This document shows, piece by piece, positions 56,997 through 64,000 of a stretch of 64,000 bases of DNA. Location of the stretch: the NCBI GenBank assembly GCA_020736575.1, contig JAGPYM010000001.1, forward strand, positions 2,728,001-2,792,000, given 5' to 3'. The notes beneath the pieces were generated by a model that was not told where the DNA came from, did no database searches, and worked only from the letters and a program-made list of their open reading frames with translations. Position numbers and translations under genes: made by a program. The stretch's first letter is position 1. Each line of letters starts with the position of its first letter. Source of the stretch: Thelonectria olida (lineage: Eukaryota > Ascomycota > Sordariomycetes > Hypocreales > Nectriaceae).

Positions 56997-57728
56997 TCAC
57001 AATCCAAAGCCCATGGCAAATAGAGCAGCAAGTCCCGCAACAGAGGTCAAGGCCACCTTGTTGACGTTCAAAACACCCGCAGCGCTGTCGTCATCGCCGC
57101 TCGAGCTAGAGTTGGAGTTACTGCTGCTGTTGCTCTCCGCATCAAAAGTAGATTGGTCCTTGACCTCAATGTACTTGACCTCGGAAGTGCAGTTGCTAGG
57201 TCCCTTGGCGCCCTTCTTGAAACGAATATCGGCGCAGTTGTATAGGGCGGTGCCGCTGTCGCCGCCAGTGACGACTTGAATGCTGGCGAGATCGCCGTCT
57301 TGGACCTCGACGCCGTCGGGGAGAGCGAGCTTCTCGACGCAGAGTTCGCCAGGGGTAGTAACGTTCCAGAAGTCGGGGGTCAGGGAGACATTGAAGTTGG
57401 ACGAGTTCTTGCCCAGGCCGAGGTTGATGAAGACGTAGGTGTAGTCGTGGTGGAGCTCGAGCTTGATGGCACCACCTTCGAGGGGCCAGTCGGTCACATT
57501 GCCTTCACCGTAATCGGCGCCGGCGCCTGGAGGGTTTTGTTAGCAAGGAAATGGGGCAATGAGGGGACCAGATTCTGGGGGTAACGCACAAGGGAAAACG
57601 TATTGGCTGTAGGGCGAGTCTTCCTCCTCGGAGAGAGTGTCAGCTCGCCACTCGGGGAATCCGAGGCCGAAGTGAGCAGTCGCAAGCTTGGCCGCAGCCA
57701 GGGCGATGAGGGTCTTGGTAGCGATCAT
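56997..57728 (-). CDS. BIM1-like copper-binding GPI protein (X325, LPMO-like)
   Basis: Exons (minus strand) are 57728-57590 and 57526-56997 (63-nt intron, gtgcgt/tccag), giving 222 aa. The signal peptide (18 aa) ends just before HFGLGFPEW, so His19 becomes the N-terminal residue, the hallmark of histidine-brace copper proteins. The X325 signature follows: PCAGADYGEGNVTDWPLEGG, LELHHDYTYVFINLGLG with the second His (H72 or H73), then ASIQVV and LYNCADIRF, whose Asp is a copper ligand in the family. A Ser/Asn-rich stalk and hydrophobic C-terminus (NKVALTSVAGLAALFAMGF) give a GPI anchor. X325 proteins resemble LPMOs but are not oxidases; Cryptococcus Bim1 helps Ctr1 import copper. Two Mac1-type sites lie upstream. 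Confidence 0.93.
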
Positions 57729-57848
57729 CTTAACCGGGAGATGCTGGATTTCAGGTTTGGGGGAAGAAGGCAAGGATTCAGTAGCTGATTGGAAGGGGAA
57801 ATGGAGAGGAGTGGACAGCACCGAGAGGGAGAAAGTGTTCGGGCTGGC

Positions 57849-57854
57849 TTTATA
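57849..57854 (-). promoter_or_regulatory. TATAAA box of BIM1-like gene
   Basis: TATAAA on the minus strand, 121-126 bp upstream of the start codon. Confidence 0.5.
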
Positions 57855-57856
57855 CC

Positions 57857-57864
57857 TTTGCGCA
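57857..57864. promoter_or_regulatory. Mac1-type copper-response element TTTGCGCA
   Basis: Perfect match to yeast TTTGC(T/G)C(A/G), 129-136 bp upstream of the BIM1-like start and immediately upstream of its TATA box. Confidence 0.4.
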
Positions 57865-57964
57865 ATAGGGAAGACGGCTCACAAGCAACTGGCACGGCTG
57901 CAGCTATGCTTGACCAGCTAAGCTTAAGTTAGCTCCTGCTGGAGAGCTACTAGCGTGAGTGATA

Positions 57965-57972
57965 TTTGCTCG
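57965..57972. promoter_or_regulatory. Mac1-type copper-response element TTTGCTCG
   Basis: Second match to TTTGC(T/G)C(A/G), 237-244 bp upstream of the BIM1-like start. In yeast such sites act in pairs. Confidence 0.4.
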
Positions 57973-58942
57973 TGGTTCGCATCTTAGGGAGCATTCAGTG
58001 ACAGGGCGACATGCCAACTCCGGAGAGGCTGCTCGGAGAGTCGGGACCAGGTGTCAATATTGCGTGGGTGGGTGGCCGGACATGTCGATGCCGTCATGTC
58101 GGGGTGAGCCGTGACACCAGGCACAGAGCCGTGAGAGTCTTTGAAGCACAGATATGACAAGCACGTCACCTTGATATACGAAAAAATGTCACAATGCTCT
58201 CTTTCCCGCAATTATTTATCATCCGAGGGAGCTGCCCGACTCCTCCTGTGCCTCCGAATCCCATCTTGAGATCCACACCCGCTCTCTGCGGGCGGCGCAC
58301 GCCAAGCCCAACTTGGTCGGAAGCTGAGATGGGATAAACTTGCTCAAATGGCCGCAACGATCCCTGTTATTGGGTACTTGGCCTGATGTTTCCCTGGGAG
58401 ACAAATAAGCGATCCCTTTTGAGGATTAAATTGCTTTGTGGCTGTTGATTGCGATAGTCGACGAGGAATTGGCGAGTTCCATTGGTGCACATAGTGCTGC
58501 GGGATGAGCATCGGATTTGGTACAGGGTAAACTGCTGTGCAAGACTCGACTGCCACCGCGAGGTAGAGGAGATCGATTGTAACTCTGGTGATGGATAGTC
58601 TCTGGGATCTGATGAAGCAAACACTGTGTTGTTGGGCGTCATCGCTGATGATAGCATTCGTTTGATTTAATCTGAGCCGCCCCATGAATTAGTTGTTAAT
58701 CTCTAGTGTGCCATATTATGATAATTGCGACATATCCTACAATTTTAGACACAGATGAAAGAAATCCCTGTATATTTATTTAATTCATCTATTATATATT
58801 TCTTTATATATTTGATTTCTTATTCTTATTTTCGTCTGTTATGAATAGACATGACGCTTTTGCTTGTGTTGCGGAATTCGCTGCAGGCGCCAGGATCCTT
58901 GGGTGACTACCCGTCGCATTCCTTCATCAATTCAATTGGACG

Positions 58943-59041
58943 GCTTCCGTAGCTCAGTTGGTTAGAGCTTCGTACTAATACTTGCGTTCTCGTACTGTAC
59001 TAGTAATGCGAAGGTCACAGGTTCAAGCCCTGTCGGGAGCA
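58943..59041 (+). tRNA. tRNA-Ile (anticodon AAU), intron-containing
   Basis: The acceptor stem GCTTCCG pairs with CGGGAGC, followed by discriminator A. The D-arm is GCTC/GAGC, the T-arm ACAGG/CCTGT with loop TTCAAGC. The anticodon stem TCGTA pairs with TGCGA (one G-U). Loop CTAATA gives anticodon AAT at 58977-58979 (read as IAU, isoleucine). A 25-nt intron at 58981-59005 sits at the canonical site between positions 37 and 38. A T-run at 59064-59068 could be the Pol III terminator. Confidence 0.95.
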
Positions 59042-59502
59042 TTTCCCACGGCCTCCGATTATCTTTTTATACTATGTCACAACTCCTGCTGTTTTTTTTG
59101 AGCTGGCTGTCGTCGAGAATGGCGAGAATGACACGGAGGGCGTCGTTGTTCGTGGATCGAGTTGCTTCATTGGGTGGGGCCGTCGCACGAACCTCCTCGG
59201 GTACGTACCTTATCAGATTCATAGCACCTCCCCACACGACAAACGAAGCAATCCCTTTTTCCATAGCAATATTCGAATTGAAAGCTCATTGAGATGCAAG
59301 TCTGCTCGAGTATGCAACCCTTTTTATTCTCTACCTGTCATTTACCTTGTGGATGCCGATCAACAAGGTGGCCATGATCGCCTATCACGTGATGTGTCAT
59401 GGAGATCCCCACAACCGTTTCTGGGTTTCCACTTTTTAGAGCTGCTGCCTTTCGCATCGCAACGACGTTGAGTAAACATTTACCCATCGACCTCGACCAA
59501 CC
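59042..59502. promoter_or_regulatory. Cactin promoter with E-box
   Basis: Spacer between the tRNA and the Cactin gene. TCACGTGA lies at 59385-59392, 111-118 bp upstream of the start codon. No other gene is supported. Confidence 0.5.
59064..59068 (+). terminator. Pol III T-run terminator
   Basis: TTTTT, 23 nt after the tRNA 3' end. Confidence 0.5.
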
Positions 59503-61247
59503 ATGGATCCTGCACGTCGGACTATGATCGCCGGACGTAGGTCTCCCACCAGACGAGATGTAACTTCCCCAAGGCACGATCCCAACAACCGAATCACCAA
59601 GTCCTCTCGACCTCCCGCCCCGAGGAATGCCGCGAAGTACTTGACCCAAGACGAGCAATCGCGGCAGTTCGTCGCCGATGAAGACAAATTCGTTCTGAAG
59701 CAGTCAAAGAAGAAAGCCGACATTCGTATCCGAGAGGGTCGAGCAAAACCCATCGACTACCTGGCCTTTAACCTGAGATACATCGATTCTGACCGAGACG
59801 TGTTTGATGACCATGAAGCAGACCTGGACATCGACATCCCTGTCCCGGGGGACCTCATGGCATCGTTGGATGCCGCCCAGATAGCGGAGCTCGACACCGA
59901 AATAGAATCCTATCATACCCTTGAAACGAACTCAAGGAACAAAGAATACTGGAGGGCTCTCAGGACAATCTGTGGCGACAGGAAATCGAAGCTGAGCCCT
60001 CGAGGGCGGGATGAGCGTGTGGTTAGTAGCGTCTCAACCGACATTGATAAAATTCTTGCCCCGAAGACGCACGAGCAGCTCGAAGCGCTGGAGAAACAAA
60101 TCAAGGCAAAACTCCGTTCTGACGAGGATATCGACACCGATTATTGGGAGCAACTACTACGTAGCCTACGTGTATGGAAAGCTCGAGCTAAGTTGAACCT
60201 GGTATACGAAGAAATCAAGTCGAACAGGATCAACGCATTGAAGAGCAAGGACCCGGCAAAAGCGAAAGCATTGGAAGAAGGTTTCCCTGTATCATCCACC
60301 TCTCAGGCGCTTGCATCTTCACCAGCATCAAAGGGCGAGACATCGAGACAAGGTGTCGTTGCTTCATCCAGCCGTAATGCGAACACGACGGCCCCCAGTA
60401 CTCGATTCTCAGAAGCGGACAACATCGATTTCTCACAAGCCACCAAGGCGTTGTACGATCGCGAAGTCGCTCGAGGTGTCGACGAAAACGAGGAAATCTT
60501 TACGAGCGAGGAAGCCGTCGTCGGTGCTTCCAACCCGCAATGGTCGGATAAATATAAACCTCGAAAGCCTCGTTACTTCAACCGTGTGCAGATGGGATAC
60601 GACTGGAACAAGTACAATCAGACCCACTACGACCACGACAACCCACCACCAAAGGTCGTTCAAGGGTACAAGTTCAACATCTTTTACCCGGAGCTCATTG
60701 ACAAGACGAAGGCGCCAACGTTCAAGATTATTAGGGAGCATGGACGAAGGCGAGGAGAGTCGTTTGCAGCGGCGGGAGAGGAGGACACGTGCCTCATACG
60801 CTTCATTGCAGGCGCTCCTTACGAGGATATTGCGTTTCGAATCGTCGACCGAGAGTGGGACTATAGCGGAAAGAGGGATAGAGGATTCAAGAGTTCATTT
60901 GACAAGGTAAGTTTACAATGCTATTCTTGCCCGTCGTTTGACATGCAAACGGGCACACTCGGAGGTCGCGTTTGTCACAGCGATGTGGAATACACCCAAC
61001 TCAAGCCAGCCAGCCACAACGATGCGAAAGGCCCAATCCAGTTGTCTCCAGCAGTCTTTGTGCATTGCATGCTCGTTGAACCTCACAGGCTAACCTCCCA
61101 CACCTTATAGGGCATCCTGCAGCTGCACTTTCAGTTCAAGAAGGTATGTACCCTGTCTTTCCGTTTGTCTCCAAAAGAAAAAAAAGGGACGCCGTTTGTT
61201 GCTCGATGGAACTGACCTGTCATGTGTAGATCTTTTACAGAAAATAA
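59503..61247 (+). CDS. Cactin-family splicing factor
   Basis: Exons are 59503-60906, 61111-61143 (33 nt) and 61230-61247 (18 nt, ends with the stop), giving 484 aa. The mid domain (QFVADEDKFVLKQSKKKADI and REGRAKPIDYLAFNLRYID) and the C-terminal Cactin domain (PRYFNRVQMGYDWNKYNQTH, GYKFNIFYPELIDK, and DTCLIRFIAGAPYEDIAFRI) are both present. The last exons restore LQLHFQFKKIFYRK, the conserved family end. Cactin is a nuclear spliceosome-associated protein in fission yeast and animals, needed for accurate splicing and telomere-related transcripts. The first intron is 204 nt, long for this window. ATG 59503 is the first in frame. Confidence 0.95.
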
Positions 61248-63252
61248 GCTCGTATCGAGCCTTATCTGCTCACCGCCTCGAAACAAGGCGTATTGTGTCG
61301 TTGCTGCTTGCATGCAACTACCTGCATGGCCTTCAAACAAACACGGCTACCTTGTCGCGCAGACTTAGCGAAAGAGAAGATTGGTTTACAGGAATAGGTT
61401 ATGTGATGGTTTTGAGCAGCAGTGTGACTTACCGGCTGCAGAGCGATCTTGGTTCATAGATCTTTCTACACAGCCCAACAGCTAATCATACCGGCGGATC
61501 GGCCGTTTGTGTCACCCTCCCAGAGTTCTTTGCCTCCATCGCCTGTCCCAATACACGTTTTCTGACATGTTCACTCCAAGACCTTGTTTACCCCTGCGGC
61601 TAGCAGGCACACCAACAAGGCACGTCGAGGTCCCATGCCTATCTGTCAGCAGTCAAACCTCGCAGCCGGAATGAAGCACAGATGCAGGAGTCATTTCTGG
61701 CCCGACTTCCTCTTGCGTGCGAATTCAGACGGGTTCTATGTGGGCTCGGCACGACCCCCCTTCACATCCTTGCGGCGTTTGATTGCTGGAGGGTTGAATC
61801 TTCGCGACAGACAGCAAGCAGAATGGAGGGTTGACGCATTCGGCCTCGCCTGTCATTTGTTGTCATCGTCGTGTCGCCGTGTCGTCGTCGTTGTTGAAAG
61901 AAGCACCAGGCCACTTTTTACACACGGCTAGCCGTCGGTGAAGAAGTTCGACGTGTGATTACATGACCGCCTTTCACCTTTCAGCATGGAGCTGCAGTGC
62001 AGTGCTGAATTGCTTGGGCGAGCTTCCGCTCCTCCATGCAAGTGCTTCCACGGCTTCCATGTGGGTTCAGGGCGACAAGACAGCAAAACAGGGCTCCAAA
62101 CAACGGTCGGGTCGGGCGGACGGCGTTGATTGGTGCGCCGAGCGGTATCGCCTTCTGATGCAAGCTGCCGTTTTCCTGAGGTGACTCCGTCCTGGAACAC
62201 AAACGGCCGGACTGCCTCCAGTGATTGTGCGGCCGATTGGCGAAATGTACAAGGCCCCGATGCGACACTGCCTTCGCCCCAGGATGCCAGATGCTCTTGA
62301 TGGGGCCGAGATGAGCTGTGGCAGCGGGGGAGAGGGGTAGAGACCAAACGCTGAGGGGACTTGGGGGTGGTCAATGGGCATAGACGCCACCACTGCGGCC
62401 ACTCTCTGCTCAAACCGCAATGTTGCACACGCTGGGGCATAGTCGTCCCTGGACCCATGCAGAAGCAGGCCAGCTACGGAGGACTCCACAAGGACGCCGG
62501 GGTGTGTGTGTGTGCCGGTACATACATGTTGGTGTGCGAGGTACTTGACAAGCTTGGTCCAGTACGTAGACTATTATGTGCGTGCAACGGCCTGTAAGCC
62601 ACATCCACACAAGCCTGGACTGATGTCGTTTTGCACGCCTATCCATCAGAGAATGTATCTGCGAACACAGGCGCGCACACAGGGCACTCACAAGGCAAGC
62701 CATGATGCTTGCAGGCCATGGCCACCAACCTCCGAGGGGGTGTCCCCCGGGCAGTACCGTCCCGTTGATGTTGAGATGCCGTTGTATGGGCTCTGTCTTG
62801 GCCCACCCCCCTTCTCAAGCCCTCAGTCTAATATCAGCGTTCGTTTGATCTTGGGTCCAATCCAGACCTGCAACCAGACTATTGGGATATGTTGGGTGAG
62901 CCCGTTGCAGGCATCCCAGGTGTTTATCACCGGAAGAGCCCTACGCAGCTTCTTCTCAAACGGGACGGGCCTGTTTCTACCTACTGCCTAAAGGAGCGAG
63001 CTGGTCCCGCAAGTCAAATATCGCCTTCTCTCCTTTCTACTCGCCTCGCCTCGTCTTATTGTTGCGATTGTGACGCCCTGCCATCTCCCGTCACTCCTCA
63101 TTCCTTCCCTTCCATCTCATACTTCTTGCATCCTACCTCGCCTCTCATACCCGAGTCAACGTACTGCCCTATTCCCCGAGAAAGAAGTCAAACTGCCACG
63201 AGACCAGTCTGTGCTGCCGTCCCAAGCGGCCTCTTTGACTTTGCTTCCGGCC
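61248..63252. other. Long intergenic region
   Basis: 2 kb between Cactin and the right-edge gene, with no gene recognised. The last ~250 bases are CT-rich leader of the right-edge gene. Confidence 0.5.
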
Positions 63253-64000
63253 ATGGATCCACCATTCTCTGAAGGCGAGCAGTCTTCCAGCTACACGAAC
63301 CAACAGATGGTAGCAGGAGCCGGTCAACAATCAAGTTGCATGCCGGAGCTTTCCAGCATGGACTCATACTACACTCCCTGTCCGGTTGCTCAAGAGCTGT
63401 CACCTCATCCCTCAGAAACCGGCTCGCTTCCTCCAGCCTCAACCTTGTATCAACACCAGCAACTCCCACGATCGACCCAGAGCCCTGGCGCACTTGCTTC
63501 CATGACATCAAACCCGCAAAATGTCCCGAGGAGCCATCATATCTGGCCATCTCCTCCCCCCGGACCCGACGAGCTCGATAACTGTTCGTATGACAGCTCT
63601 CCGACCTGTGTCAGCAGCCAGCCTGGATACAACCCTTCTCCCGTCTCGCCAAAGATATGGTCGTCCCCGCACCATCCTTATCAACACACTTCAGATCCGT
63701 TCTTGCAACACCATCAACAGGAATCTCTCAAGGGACTTCAGTTGGGCACTCCGACGTCAACAAGCAGTCTCCCTGTCCGCGGTTCCCAGACTTTGACTCC
63801 TCACGCCAGCAGCGCGGGTCGACCCACGGACGGGATGCCCCGAGATAACTCTCTCGTCTCTCTCTCCGATCTGACGACCAAGGGCTTTTCAGGAACATCT
63901 TCGCCTGTGGATCTGGACTTGAGCCCACGGGCCTACATGCCCGTCACCAACAAGAGCGAAGCGCCACCAACAAACAGACCGTCTAGCTTGACGAGTTCAG
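63253..64000 (+). CDS. 5' part of a Ser/Pro/Gln-rich protein, probable transcription regulator (truncated by window end)
   Basis: From the ATG at 63253 the frame is open for 249 codons to the right edge, with no stop. The product starts MDPPFSEGEQSSSY and is low-complexity: Ser, Pro, Gln, His and Thr with repeated SP/TP sites (SPVSPKIWSSPHHPYQ, SSPVDLDLSPRAYMP). No DNA-binding domain is reached. The composition resembles activation regions of fungal transcription factors, but this is inference. The frame is preceded by a CT-rich leader, which supports the start. An intron within the shown part is not needed. Confidence 0.6.
   Translation, partial: MDPPFSEGEQSSSYTNQQMVAGAGQQSSCMPELSSMDSYYTPCPVAQELSPHPSETGSLPPASTLYQHQQLPRSTQSPGALASMTSNPQNVPRSHHIWPSPPPGPDELDNCSYDSSPTCVSSQPGYNPSPVSPKIWSSPHHPYQHTSDPFLQHHQQESLKGLQLGTPTSTSSLPVRGSQTLTPHASSAGRPTDGMPRDNSLVSLSDLTTKGFSGTSSPVDLDLSPRAYMPVTNKSEAPPTNRPSSLTSS

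Larger units (their letters stand above)
57729..58942. other. BIM1-like promoter and AT-rich tRNA flank
   Basis: Besides the copper sites and TATA box, 58690-58870 is a strongly A/T-rich block (runs of TATATATT type) immediately upstream of the tRNA. No coding or transposon ORF is recognised in it. Confidence 0.5.

Overview
The window is nuclear DNA from a filamentous ascomycete, most likely a Sordariomycete and plausibly Hypocreales. The placement is inferred from gene content and gene style: short introns, mostly 45-70 nt, with GT-AG ends and CTGAC-type branch points; Zn(II)2Cys6 factor, cutinase, DUF1275 and BIM1-like families; and a class I HDAC whose zinc ligands fall at the same residue numbers as yeast Rpd3. 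No rRNA, transposase, CRISPR or complete transposon was seen. One intron-containing tRNA is present.

Layout, left to right. 0-8.3 kb: 3' part of a CTR copper transporter (+), a Zn(II)2Cys6 regulator (+), a MARVEL four-span membrane protein (-) with an in-frame open extension beyond its TGA stop, and an Ent3-like epsin (-). 10-20.3 kb is a housekeeping block: a dual-start cyclophilin (+), RNA polymerase III subunit RPC34 (-), the histone deacetylase RPD3 (-), the proteasome lid deubiquitinase RPN11 (+, divergent from RPD3), and a basic/disordered protein with a degenerate nucleotidyltransferase-like domain (+). 21-26.2 kb: a cutinase (-) and an Rck2/Srk1-type kinase (-). 29-36.4 kb: an ACS-family MFS transporter, a DUF1275 membrane protein and a large secreted Ser/Thr/Ala-rich protein (all -). 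38.5-49.7 kb is a metabolic/accessory stretch: an unrecognised membrane protein (+), a mitochondrial-type class II aldolase (+), a flavin amine oxidase (-), an S9 prolyl-oligopeptidase-family peptidase (-) divergent from a TAP-like alpha/beta hydrolase (+), and a GPI-type secreted protein (-). 50.6-57.7 kb: an acidic Ser-rich hypothetical protein (-), a non-RD kinase with an FHA-like N-terminus (+), and a BIM1-like copper-binding GPI protein (-). 58.9-64 kb: tRNA-Ile(AAU), a Cactin-type splicing factor (+), and the open 5' part of a Ser/Pro/Gln-rich protein running off the right edge.

How the genes may work together. The CTR transporter and the BIM1-like protein lie about 57 kb apart and belong to one known physiological axis, high-affinity copper uptake. 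The BIM1-like promoter carries two matches to the yeast Mac1 copper-response element, one next to a TATA box. The divergent S9 peptidase and TAP-like hydrolase share about 0.5 kb of promoter and could form a peptide-catabolism pair. RPD3 and RPN11 share a 620-bp bidirectional promoter containing an E-box. TCACGTGA octamers recur just upstream of the epsin, cyclophilin and Cactin genes.

Exon joins were worked out by hand from frame continuity and splice consensus. They are consistent in phase throughout but are not supported by transcripts.
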